From Gremmenia infestans (Eukaryota; Ascomycota; Leotiomycetes; Helotiales; Hamatocanthoscyphaceae): 64,000 nucleotides of DNA. Below are positions 1 to 10,985 of this stretch, piece after piece. How positions within the stretch are numbered: position 1 is the stretch's first letter; each line of letters opens with the position of its first letter. The notes below the pieces were generated by a model. The model had not been told where the DNA came from. It did no database searches and worked only from the letters and a program-made list of their open reading frames with translations. The stretch spans positions 372,001 to 436,000 of the forward strand of contig JAFEVB010000014.1 in NCBI GenBank assembly GCA_032629725.1, read 5' to 3'. Both the position numbers and the translations under genes were made by a program.

Positions 1-61
1 CCGCGCGTAACATAGTCATCTGGTATGAATGCGTGTCAGCAACGGCTGCAGGTACGAGGGT

Positions 62-1860
62 TTAGACGACGGATCGACATGTCACTTGATCAATCCCACC
101 AACAAGAGTTCTTATCGCATTGGTTATGTCCCACACCTTCACACCCCCTTCAAGATAAGAAAGAGATTTGAACAACTGACCTTCCGGAATCTTTAACCAT
201 TCCAAAACCCGCTGACCAACCAGCACTCCCAAAATCCCACTCATTATTGCCAGCGCCGCATTCGTATTCACATCACCCCTTAGATTCTTCGTCGCAGGCG
301 TCGCCAACGCCAGCGTCAAACTCCGACTCGCAAACGCCAGACTGCGGGTTGAAGATATCCCAATGGCATAGCAGAGTGCTGGATACCCGAACAGTGATCC
401 GACGGAGATGGTTATGTTTGGGATGACGATTGCGAAGAAATGTCTCTTTAGTTCTTTGCGGTAGGAAAACATGGGAAGCGCGAGCGCGACAATACTTGCG
501 TCTAGCACGCTGCCAAAGATGTCGCCTGCGCCCGGCATAGGGAGGTGAATGCCGTGCCAGAGGTCGAGGTAGTTTGTGCCGGTTTTGTAGGTGTGTAATG
601 TCTCGAAGAGGGGCGAGCCGCGGATTAAGCCGAGGACCCAGACGCCGAGGATGGTGAGGGCGGCGGAGACTAGGACGGGGTGTAGGAATTGGCGGTAGCG
701 GGGTGGGAGGGCGAGGGCGGCGAAGTAGGTGAGGACGTTGAATGTCAGTTGGGCCGGCATGGCGTAGCCGGTTGTGTAGTAGATTGGGAGTCCAATGAAG
801 AGGAATATGGTAGCGTAGGTAATTCTATCGAGGTTCAGGTTGATGAATGCTGCCCACCTCTGAGGGCGGGTGAGGGGAAGAGGTGCCTGTGGTGGTGGGC
901 TGTTTCGGGTAGCTTCCGATGGAACATCGTTCTCTGGCGGGCCTCCGGTCCCTCTGATACGGGTTGGATCCTGTGCTCTTTGAGGTGCAGTTAACTCGTT
1001 GGTTATGTCTTCGGCTAGACCTGGCGTAGAAGTGCCGGTGGTGAGGCCTGGGGTACTCATCCCACTCGGCAGGTTTACTTCAGAGTCTTGCCTACTCCGA
1101 CTAATGTTGGCTAAGGGAATAGCATCAGACTCGGTCCCCATCTCCTCGGCTCGTTCTATAACTGCGCGTTTGGAAGAGCCCATGATGAGTTGCAAGCCTC
1201 TGACTAGCCATGCTGTTACTGCTACCATGACGAAGAAACCAATCACTATTAAGAATTAGAAGAGCTATCCATTGGTTGAATTGAGACTCACAGAAGACTG
1301 CTATGATCTTTCCCACCTCGACACCACTTATCGGGGGACTCAGGGGGAGGAGAACGAAACTAAAATGTTTCTTAGAAAAAGTGGGGTAATTCAGGGAAGA
1401 TAAAGCTCACGATGGAGTGAAGAAGATGCTGATCCATCGAAGAGCCCATCCAGCCTGATGAAATCAATACCAAGTATCTATGCATAGTATTTAGAATGAA
1501 ACATACTGGTACATCAATGACATTTACAAGAGCCCTTGTCTTGCGATCTCCAACTATCCAGTCACATATCATCAATCCAAAGAATAGCACGACCAACAGA
1601 GCAACAGACGCAGGGAAAGAAACAGAACTAAGTCCAATTAAGGAATTTACACCAAAACACGCAAGAAGCATTATCAGAATTCCAACAGGGACATAGAGCC
1701 ATGCAGTCACGTTGCGCTGCCACGATAGTTGTGCGACCTGAAGATCGTCAGCCTTGTTTATGCATCCTCACACTGACATATACCTATGGACCATACATAC
1801 CAACTTCAATGCCTCTTGCCCATCAGATAGGAAACCTCGGAACCCTGAGTTCTGAGCCAT
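62..1860 (-). CDS. LrgA/LrgB fused membrane protein (PLGG1-like)
   Basis: Predicted polytopic membrane protein of 549 aa from four exons: 1860-1801, 1737-1411, 1370-1292 and 1245-62. All junctions are GT-AG and keep frame; the 1371-1410 intron is only 40 bp. The start gives MAQNSGFRG, and the next exon continues VAQLSWQRN. Residues about 30-165 are a hydrophobic LrgA-like half, with a PPISGVEVGK stretch near its end. Residues about 180-285 are polar and Ser/Pro/Thr-rich with TSTPGL repeats. Residues about 285-549 are the LrgB-like half (for example LYYTTGYAMP-type and ALATPATKNLRG segments). Plant PLGG1 has the same fused architecture and exports glycolate/glycerate from chloroplasts; bacterial LrgA and LrgB are separate holin-like proteins. 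The fungal substrate is not evident. It is divergent from the HAUS3-like gene with 208 bp between starts. Confidence 0.82.
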
Positions 1861-2068
1861 ATTCCCAAAACAAAGATCTATTAGATGAGAATACTGTAAA
1901 GTTACCTTATGACTGGAAAATATCGACTTTCGTCTCAACTCCGGCTTTCGGAGAGTTTGCCGAAGAAGGCTGAACCTTTTCAAAACGCGCCACGCCACAT
2001 CCTTTCTACGCTACTGTACCTGCGGATAAACAACAACAAGGCGCAACTTCAGCCTTCTACTCTTCAAT

Positions 2069-3830
2069 ATGGCAGACATTCTTTTTGATGACCTTACCAA
2101 GATACTGCGCGACCGTGATATCCCCTTTGATCGCGATGCTATCAGATCTGCGTTGAACGATCCGGAAAGCCAGACTGCTATTCGAGAATGGATGGAGGAA
2201 TATCTGGGGCCGGATACTCTACTGACGAAAGATGAAGCTGCATTGTAAGGTGTCCTCGGCATGATTACTTGAGACGATACTAACATGCATCAGATATGCC
2301 ACCCTCTCAAAATCAGGAGAAGCGGAGAGACTTGCGGCACAAGACCTCTCCTCAATCCAATGCCTCAACGACAAAGAAATCCAGGATGCGATTGAAGAGC
2401 TGAAACGATCAACCGCAGCTATCGAGAAGCAAAGCGAGGCTTTGAAGTCCCAACAGAATGCTATGAGTGCTCTGGTCAAGAATGAAAAGCGTACAAGACA
2501 GTCCCGGACTCAGACAAGCAATTCGCAGTTGAAGAAATGGAATGCGCAGAAGGGACATGTCAGCAAGGCAGTACGTTCTTGAAGTATCTATGGCATTACT
2601 TAGACTAATACGATTAGATCGAAGAATTGTCTCAAAGTCTGGCATATCAAGTCGCCGACCTTGAACAACAGCGTAAGGCTTCGGAGGCAAGTGTCAAGCA
2701 GACTGTGGATGACATTCTACGATCCGACGACAAACTTCTTGCCAGTTTACAAAAGCTGGCTAGCGATCTTGATCCTATCCAGTCTAACGATGATATGGCG
2801 ATATCACGGATCAGGGATCTTTGTGCCAGGTAATCTTTGCCTACAGATAGGTCTCGCATATTTACTAATATCATGTAGACTTATCAAACACACCGTTGAA
2901 GGCATAAGAACCAAACTGGACCGAATCTACCTACATGCTTTACAAAACTCCGCAAGGAGCGAAGATCCTGACAGTCAAGAGACAACTGACCTACAGGAAG
3001 AGTTGGAATCCCTTTACTCAGAAATCCTTCCAGTCGCCCAAATGTCCGCCGAGCAACAGTTTCTGCAGCCGGCACTCAAGGCCATTACAGCGGCTGATGG
3101 TCAAGGGCAGGAACGAGCAGCCATAGCCGTTCAATATGTATGCCGCCCTTCCAACATCTCAACCCAGTCCTAACTTTCCCAGATACACGATTGCCTACTA
3201 TTCCTTGTAAACCGCATAGAAACCTTCCTAGAACGAGCTGAAGAAAGCCAATGTCACAAAATGGCCATACAATGCGTCCTAGATGCCGCCAAAAAAGAAA
3301 TCTCCCGCGTCGAAGACAGCCCAGCAACCAGCAGTCCCAACATCCAGCGAAGACGAACTTCATCTGCCGCTCGCTCACCAGTACAGACGCGGAACAATAC
3401 TCGCCGAAGGTCATACGTCCTCGAAAATGACGATGTAGAGCCTGAGCAACAAATCGCCCGGAACCTTGGAATCACGCTGCCACCTGTAGGAGTATCGGAG
3501 AAAGCTCGCGCCAACGCACTAGAGAAGAGCTTGTCTGAGCGTTTAACGAAGTTAGAGATCCATTCTACGAGCCTGCAATCTACGACTGAATCTTCTATTT
3601 CTGCGCACTTATTAGATGCTCATCTGACGTTACAGCTGCTGCAGGATTCTCTGTTGGCTGAATCGCTGTATAGTAAGGTAAGATTGCTGGATCCGGATAT
3701 TGAGGCTTCTGTTACTATGTTTGAGCAGGAGATTGAGAGTTTGCAGGGGGGGTTGGAGGGGATTGATCTGAGTGCTTTGCAGGAGAGGAATGTGAAAAGG
3801 GAGCAGCTTGTTGAGAGGTGGTCACGTTGA
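2069..3830 (+). CDS. HAUS3-like augmin subunit (candidate)
   Basis: Coiled-coil protein of 523 aa from five exons: 2069-2244, 2294-2570, 2618-2829, 2879-3137 and 3183-3830. Every splice is GT-AG and preserves frame. The N-terminal 150 residues follow the HAUS3 pattern as I remember it: a short helical start, an IREWMEEYL segment matching the FLKWFC region, LLTKDEAALYATL, then LNDKEIQDAIEEL followed by a long helix that matches the LDDKELEKLEDE region of animal HAUS3. The rest is heptad-rich coiled coil with a basic, Ser/Arg-rich loop (RRRTSSAARSP) at about residue 325. HAUS3 belongs to the eight-subunit augmin complex, which recruits gamma-tubulin to spindle microtubules. The family call rests on pattern recognition, so a different coiled-coil protein is possible. 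Confidence 0.62.
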
Positions 3831-4947
3831 TACACGGAAACTTGCCTTGCTTTGTAATCTAGCCTCATACTCCGTACTTTCACCGAGGTTCGAATTCTGG
3901 GGTACCTATTCGATGGTCGATCTAGCCGCGGTGTTCTGAATATCGTCATTGTCTCCTGACAGCTGATTCATTAGTCTAGCCCCTACCAGGGGTCTTTGGT
4001 TATCAATCCGCTTCTTCCATGACTCTATTATGGGCATGCCGAAGAAGTTGGACCCCTAAAGGAAACAAGCCAGTGAGGCTCTAGGCATTACGAGTACCGA
4101 GTACGAGAGTTTTGGCTGTTAGAGTCTATTGTCCAATCAAAACCCCATTTTGGAAAGCACTCCAGTTGTATAGTACCGGTATCAGCTAATTACCTGACCA
4201 TTTTCAATCCTAATGCTGTATTTATCACTCACCCTAAAACGTAGTAAAACGCCAATGCAAAAAGCCATCCGCATACCGCGGTTTCCGTTCCTCACTCAAC
4301 TGTCCAGAGCCTCCATGTACAAATTCGTACTCGTTTACCTGGGGCGTGGCGTGGCGCGGGGGCGTAGCGTGCGCATGGCATGACATTTAAAGATTATCTG
4401 ATCCACCCGCCACCCGACTCCACCAAATCACAAGACCCCTAAACAAACCCAGGACCCGTTCACCTATTTCAGAATATACAGCGGAGAATCTGCATAACTA
4501 ACTTTGGTATTTCCGCTTTGTATATCCGTACTCTATTGCTACGGATGTAGACTCTATTGCTACGGATGTAGAAACGGATTGACTTGACTCCGTAGAACCA
4601 AAGGGATTTCTTGTAACAGCCCATTTCTCCGTCAGCAATTGCATGTTTTTCTGTTTTTTTTATTTTCCCCGGAGAAGCATGCGGGAGTTGTTGCATTGGT
4701 GGATGAGGAAGTTGACTGGGGTTGAACTTGATTTAAATAGCCTATGTGCTTGCTTGCTGGATGCGGTCCTTCAAAAAGGAAAGAAAAAGGGGAATATAAT
4801 ATTCTATTCTATTCTACTGTTCAAAATAAAGAAGATACATTCAACCATTCGAAAACCGAAACCCGAGAACCAAAAAGCCCCATAAACATATATACATACA
4901 TACCATAACCACCTCCACATCTCCATCAAACAAGCAAACAACCCATA
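3831..4947. other. Intergenic region with short tandem repeat
   Basis: No convincing gene. It contains two adjacent 21-bp copies of ACTCTATTGCTACGGATGTAG at about 4531-4572 and a GC-rich GGCGTGGCGTGGCGCGGG stretch near 4345. A TCTAT microsatellite lies near 4801-4817. Confidence 0.5.
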
Positions 4948-5557
4948 ATGTTCCGCCCAACCACACGTCTCTATATGCGCGCAACGAGGAACCTCAGAGC
5001 TGTCACCGTAAGCGACTTCAGCAGTTGAGCCATCCCATCCAATGCTTCCTTGCTCCCTCCTCTGCTTTCCTCTTACCATCTTGAAAGGCCAAGGAAAAAA
5101 AAAGAAAAGAAAAAGAAACCTCAACTGATCAAACGTCATCATAATAGGAACAATCAGCGGGGACAACGAGTATCAAGTTCCAAAAACTACGAGAAATTCC
5201 CGTCGAAGCTTACCCACTCGGTACGTTACTTAGCTCTTTCACCTTCGCTGCCCCCCAATAGAAAGAAGAGAAGAAGTAAAAACCAATCTGCCCTTGCAAG
5301 TGTTGTTATGCATATACCTGCTTGCTATGCTTGTGCAATAAGTCAGACTTAGCCTTTGATCCTCACTTTCTTTCACTTTCAATTTCAATCCCAGAACAAA
5401 CAACCAACTAACCCACCCACTCTTCCTCGCAGGTGTAATAGTCGGCTTCATGATCAGCTACGGTGTATACGCCATGACGAAAGCCCTTACGGTTGGTGAT
5501 CCTACGCTTAGGAACCACAGACAAGTGAGCAACAAGACGTGGGAGGACAAGGAATGA
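4948..5557 (+). CDS. MLRQ/B12D-family small mitochondrial protein (NDUFA4-like)
   Basis: Small protein of 85 aa from three exons: 4948-5007, 5148-5220 and 5433-5557. The acceptor at 5148 was chosen because it is the only one that keeps frame into the last exon. The N-terminus (MFRPTTRLYMRATRNLRAVT) is Arg-rich and lacks acids, as in a mitochondrial targeting presequence. It is followed by IPVEAYPLGVIVGFMISYGVYA, a single membrane helix preceded by a Pro-containing entry. The tail holds DPTLRNHRQ and TWEDKE, resembling the conserved DVSWDRKNNPEPW tail of MLRQ proteins. Members associate with respiratory complex I or IV in the inner membrane. The gene is too fragmented for simple ORF scanning, and the family call is by motif order only. 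Confidence 0.68.
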
Positions 5558-6177
5558 GAAGATAGACAGACAGACTAGGAGGATTAGTATATATGAGTCG
5601 CGAAAGGAAGAAAATTAGATAAGACAAATTGGAATATAGGCAAGGCAAGACATGGTATGGTGGTGTTGGGGATTTGGGAGGTTGTGCTTTTTTTGTTCTT
5701 ATTATTTATTTGTATTTTTGAGCATTGAGCATTAAGCATAGAGTGTTGATAAATTATTGTTACCTGGACATGAAATCGTAAAGAAGACTTTCTCTGAAAT
5801 TTTTCTTAAGACTGCTGTGCATGGTTTCAAAAGCTTGTGAAACCTAAAGAAAAGGTGTATTGGAGTGCAACTTCGGCCCCAGCCCTTGTGGTTCCCGCAA
5901 CTTGCGGAAGAGAACAAATAGTTCTGCGAATATGAACTTTTATAAGAAAAGGAAGCGCATCTCACGACTTGTGAAGGAATGCAGGCTATCTGACTGACTG
6001 GTTATGCGCTGACTCCACTCCACTTGCACCCAGCATGTTTTTGATGTTTCATTCATTGCTAACTTCAAAGCTAGTCTCCTTAATTGCACAAGTGGCATCC
6101 CTTCATTCATATCATGCGTACAGAAGTCCCGCAGCCTGCGCCGCAATGTTATCTTGTTTGAAAATCATCATATCTCT
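5558..6177. other. Convergent intergenic region
   Basis: AT-rich 3' flank of the MLRQ-like gene and of the unknown gene that ends at 6178. No gene is supported here; the short ORFs have no coding character. Confidence 0.4.
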
Positions 6178-8284
6178 CTATTCTGCAGTCGTACTCGTCT
6201 TCTTACTGCTCACAGGATTCATCCACGCGAAAGCACTCGCCCCACCCACCGGATTTTCACTCCTAGGAACCTTGGGTATATGCTCCGAGCCAACTCGTTT
6301 GGACTCCCATTTCAGCGGCACGTTCTCAACCTGGCTTTTTCGCCGAATTTGGCCTGATGCGGGTGGTCCGTAGGGTGTTCTTGTGCGAGAAATGGAACGG
6401 GTAGGGGCGGTTGCTGAGGGAATGGATTTTGAGGATGGCTTGAGCACTTTCATGCTTCTTCCTCCGCGGGTGGCACGCTGGTAGCCGCTTGTGGTCTCAT
6501 TTTCTTTGAAGTTGTCGGTACCATTGATTGAGCCTTGGCGCCAAGATCCCCAGATGCCAGGGGCTGACTCTCGGCGGTTGGAATCTGAGGAACCTCGTGG
6601 TTCTGGTTCTGTTGCTGCGCTTTCTGTTCGGTGTGATTTGTCCGAGTCGGAGAGGTTGCCGGGAGGAGCGGAATTCTCGGCTTTTATGTTAGGGGCCTGG
6701 TCCAGGGCACTACTTGATGTAGAGATGGGAGTGAACGGGGATCGCGGCTCGACGGTTGAGGCAGACAATGGATCCCGTTGAGAAGGGTTTGAGGGTTGAA
6801 TCTTGTTTGATAGCGCCGAAGAAAGTGTGTCGTATGCAACTTCGACCTTGGGCTTCGACTCAGTTGGAGTGAACGAGGCTGCAGTTGCTTTCAATTCGTT
6901 CTTCTCCGGGGGTATATTGGCCGTGCAAAGATTCTTGAAGGTTGCCTCGTCCTCCGGTCTAACAAATGGGATCGAGAGCTTATTTCGATCATCGCCATAT
7001 AAGGTCATGAGATTCTGCGAGAACAAGACATCTGCATTGTGTGAACGGAGAGTGTCGCTGCCAACGAAGACTCGAATAGACTTCTTGCGATCGGAATGGT
7101 TGCGCTGTGCAAGGCCCACGATTTCAAAATCAACTGTAAGAGTGGGAAGTTGAGGCGCGGGGCTGTTGGATCTCGAAGATGGATGAGTTATAATAGCTTC
7201 GGGCAGATAAATTGGGAGTCTGATAGTATGACGACCAGTTGAATCTTTCTGAATCTGATCTAGCAACGCGAGCTCCTTCACCAAACTGAAGTCAAGGACC
7301 GACCTCTGAGAGCCGGTACATATATCAGCATAGAGAAGTGCACTATGTGAGAAATTCGTCGTCAGCCAACAACGAATGATCGAAGGTACGGATCCGAGAA
7401 CGAATAGTCCTGGCGGCGGATCAGGGATGTCGAGGGGAGAATCATCGTCTTGGTCGCCTATAATAAAATTGGTATCTAGTCCAAGACTGCTCGTTCTTCC
7501 AGACGGAACAGAATGCATCGAATGTACGGAGTGACCAGCCGAACTATGTCTTCCATCTGACTTGTGTGAGAGTGAACGCTCCATCATAGGGTGACTACCA
7601 AAGCCACTGCTAGGACGTACAGGGCCGAATTCTCCAGAATTACTAGAACTCTGAGCCCAATTTGAGCCTTGTATTGCACTAATATCAAATCGAACACTAT
7701 TGGCCCGTGATGCTCCACGTCTGACGGGCTCTTCATCTGCTTCTAGCTGTAGACTCCCTAGTATATTTTGCCCCTGTTCATCATCAAAGTCATCGAAGAC
7801 GTCTGTGGATGGATTCTGGATGGGTCCTGTTTAGAAGCTTGTCAGTTCATTGTTTCCGGGTGGGAAGTTCGCTTGGAACTCACCTTGTTGAGGAGTGCCG
7901 CTCAATATACCAGGAAATGGGGATCCAGTTCCCCAGACGGATTTGAGGGCAGCATCATCCGCCTGACGTTTCTCCAATCTTAAAAGCCGGTCTGCGTGAT
8001 TGATCTGTACAGCTTGGACATGCTTGACGTCCATCTGAACATGGTATAATTCTTCTCGAGATGGCGTGAACTGCGAATCCATGCCCGGGCTCTTGTTTGT
8101 TCCCCTTGAAGAGCAGGTCTTGTTGAAATTCAACGACGCGGTCGCCTGGGCCAAAGGATAATTCTGGCCGGAGAATGTACTCCCTGGATGGGTAGAGGAT
8201 GGTTATCTCGTCACCCCGCTTTTCTGAATTTCCATGGGCTGCTGGGACGAATTGGTGACTGTACCACCTCTTGTAGACCAGCAA
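6178..8284 (-). CDS. Conserved ascomycete protein of unknown function, possibly frameshifted
   Basis: The clear coding part is 7826-6178 joined to an upstream exon ending at 7884; the junction reads TPQQ-GPIQNPS. From MDSQFTPSREEL (about 8082) the protein is about 617 aa. It opens with a helical, Arg/Gln-rich region with LLRLEKRQADD at about residues 30-40, then a low-complexity link. A folded domain of about 190 aa starts at PPPGLFVLGSVPSIIRCWL and ends near FKNLCTA. A long Ser/Pro-rich tail finishes with basic patches. Upstream, in another frame, 8284-8107 also looks coding (RWYSHQFVPA, YPSREYILRPELSFGPGDRVVEF). Dropping one G from the GGGG run at 8102-8105 would join the two frames. So the real start may be near 8284 with an assembly error or mutation, or translation may simply start at MDSQF. 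I cannot assign a function. Confidence 0.6.
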
Positions 8285-9327
8285 GTTCCACCAGTATCAG
8301 GCGGCAGAGCGACTCGTCGGATGATGCCCTGCGCTCACAATGCTCACGAACTCCACCTCCACCACCGCATCGACCTGCGACCGCCGGTCACTGCGCGCGT
8401 GTGCGACACCGAAAAGATTGCAATGTGGTTCTCGGATTATGGCGTGTTGACGGTTGTCTGTCGGGTTTGAGGATCTACGGGGATTTGATCGCAAGGGGAT
8501 CAACAAGTCGTGAAACGGGGGTTGGAATGGTGTAGTAGCTCTCGAGGATTACAGGTAGTTCCGGATGATAGATGCTGAGTCCTGGATGGCAGAAATGGTC
8601 GTAGAAGTGACCGTTACTTTAGTAGGAGCTCAAATGATCTGTTTGCTCAACCTGGACTGGAATTAGAGTTGTAACCGTGCTGTTGATCCGTCTTTAAGGG
8701 TCCCAGACCGGAGATATTGTTGGCGATTTTCGTCGTTGGCGTAGATAAAGATGGCAGATGGTGACTGTTACTTCGAACAAGACGAGTGCAGAGTCCTGTT
8801 CAGGTTGTAGTGTGTTGTGGGAGAGAAGAGCTGGTGAACAGAATGGAGTGGAAGTGGAAGTGGCCCTATATCTAGCGGCTCTAACCCCGGAATAAACTAA
8901 CATACCTCATGCATGGAATGTGACGCAAACGCGGGCAGCAATGACCATAGAAATCAATACTCTATATAAAAATATCCTGGGTTAGATACCTTTTTGTTTT
9001 ATATTGCTGTATCTGAGGGGTTTCAGCAAGCTCCCAATCGTATAGAAAGGCGGAGGTTGGATGCTATTGGGTAGTCTTGAGCTCTATCGCGTATACATTT
9101 ATCCTGATCTTCAATCCTCTCTAATCCCTGTAAGCACGCTGCTTGTACCCCATTAACAGCTCAAATCTAAAGTACCTCCTAGTTGTCTATACAAACTACT
9201 TCTAAAACCTCCTCAAAAATTACTGGGTGGCACCTACTAAGGTACCTACTTAAGCCCCTTATTGGGAAGGTGCAACTGACCAGTGACTATAAGCTATTAG
9301 CAATGTCCATTCTCCTTGAAACAGTAC
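8285..9327. other. Intergenic region
   Basis: Upstream flank of the unknown gene and 3' flank of the esterase gene. Short ORFs lack recognisable domains. The 8930-9320 part is AT-rich. The splice-like TTGCTAATAG...TTATAG region near 9275-9290 (minus strand) could be an intron end for a C-terminal esterase exon. Confidence 0.35.
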
Positions 9328-10139
9328 TCACGGAAAGATCCACGAAGGATCATGCACCGGTTCCCCCGCCCATTCCTTCCCAATCACAGGCAAAACCTGG
9401 TCAAGGAAGACTTTATATCCCGCGCCCGTAAGATGAAGGCCATCCACCACCAGCTTTCGTAAACCCTCACTATCACCCTTCTCTTTTGACCCTAACAAAC
9501 CCCCTCCTTCCACAAAACCAGGAGTCAATCTTGCACCTTCCTTCATCATAGCAGCCCAAAGATCAACCAACACGACTCTTTGATCCTTGTACTCTTCCGC
9601 AATCTCCCTCACAGCCTTGACGTACTGCTCGGTGTGGCTTTGACGTCTGGTAAGAGCTGAGTGGCCTCTTTTCAAGTCCTCAGCTTCAAGATGGACTTCA
9701 TTGAGAGGGGGTGGCGTGACTAGGAGAATAGTGGGATGGTGAGCCTTGATAGATGCATGGTTCAGGATCGCGTGCATGTTCTTGCGGTATTGATCTAGTG
9801 GGACATGCTGTCTGGTGGGACAATCTGGGAGACAGGCATCATTGGAGCCGAAGAGGAGAAGTAGGTAGTCTACTTTGGCGGAAGAGGGAGATGGGACGAG
9901 ACGGTCCAGAATGACCATTGCTTGATTGGTGTTGTATCCGCTTAAGCCTCTGGGGAGAATGAGTTGATAGGACTCCTTCTTTATACTAAGGGAGAGACAA
10001 ACCTATTGATGACATCCAGTCTCCTTTCGACGTGTTCTGAAAGTCCAGCTCCGAAAGAGAAGCCATCTTTGGTGAAACTGGTAAATTGGATAATTGAGTC
10101 CCCAATTAAGAGAAATTGAGGATACTTCTTGTCTGCCAT
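9328..10139 (-). CDS. iah1: SGNH/GDSL esterase, IAH1-like
   Basis: Predicted isoamyl-acetate-hydrolysing-type esterase of 252 aa from two exons, 10139-10003 and 9949-9328. The start MADKKYPQFLLIGDSI carries the SGNH block I (GDS, nucleophile Ser). The second exon begins RGLSGYNTNQAM (block II Gly). LLLLFGSNDAC holds the block III GxND, and DGLHLTGAGYKVF holds the catalytic Asp-x-x-His. The length matches yeast IAH1 (238 aa). IAH1 family enzymes hydrolyse short-chain acetate esters in the cytosol. The stop TGA overlaps a perfect donor (FP then GTGAGT), so a short extra C-terminal exon may be missing from this model. Confidence 0.88.
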
Positions 10140-10985
10140 GGCGCTGGGTTGGCGATGGTGGGGGGATTATTGTGATATGAGGGACCCCACTCTGAAAGTT
10201 GAAATGGCCCTTTGAGGTTGAGTGTATGCAGGTACCTAGGTACAACACCTAGATAGGTAGACAAAACAAATAAATGCTTCACCGCCCTTCAGCCCATTAG
10301 CATAGGTACAGGTACCCACCTAAGTATATGCAGTAACCACTTCAGGATGGACCCTGAATGGTAGGGTGGCAGAACTACCTAGGTAAGGTACGGCGGAATT
10401 CCAAACACCGGGTAAAGGTAAACTTAAAATGTTGTCTAGCACCCGGGAGTCGAGATGGCTGGTGCTTGTACAGTATGACCTCTGAAGCAATCCAAGGGTT
10501 GGAAGTGAGCTGAGCTGAGCTGAGCTGAGCTGACCGAATGATCTGGTTGATCTGTAGGCGGCGACCAGGAGAACTGCCCTTGTGATTGTGGTACAGAGCA
10601 TGTGCACCTTCAGTGGGAAACACTGCATCATGCGGGGTGTGAAATCGCAAGCCACACCCGTACTATATGTGCATCACGGCCAGCTTGCAACCATTTTACT
10701 TATTTGCTTCTTTGCTGTTGTGTCCCATTATTCCCATTCCCCTCCATGGGGTATGAGGTGATTCAAAAGGGAGTTCATATATAAATAATTGGATTATTTA
10801 CGATACGCGTACTCCGGAGTAGCTGGCAGCTGCCCTCCCCCCCATGTATTGATTGTTCTTGGCGCAGCACTCACTCCTCCAGCTTGGTCCAGACCAGTTG
10901 TCTACACCCCACCTACACCACTACTACCTACAGGTTCTATCTACGCGTACTACATGAACTTGCCATAAGCCCCTCCTCCTGCCCG
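10140..10985. other. Divergent promoter region with repeats
   Basis: Lies between the esterase (-) and the ClC gene (+). It contains GGTACCTAGGTAC at about 10231, ACCTAGGTAAGGT near 10377, five tandem GAGCT units at about 10505-10533, and the palindrome TACTCCGGAGTA near 10810. Confidence 0.5.

Noticed and set aside
689..994. Plus-strand ORF of 101 codons
   Set aside because: It is antisense to the LrgB exon and has no domain signal.
3885..3905. GGTTCGAATTC, resembling a tRNA B box
   Set aside because: The T stem does not pair well and no A box or acceptor stem is found upstream.
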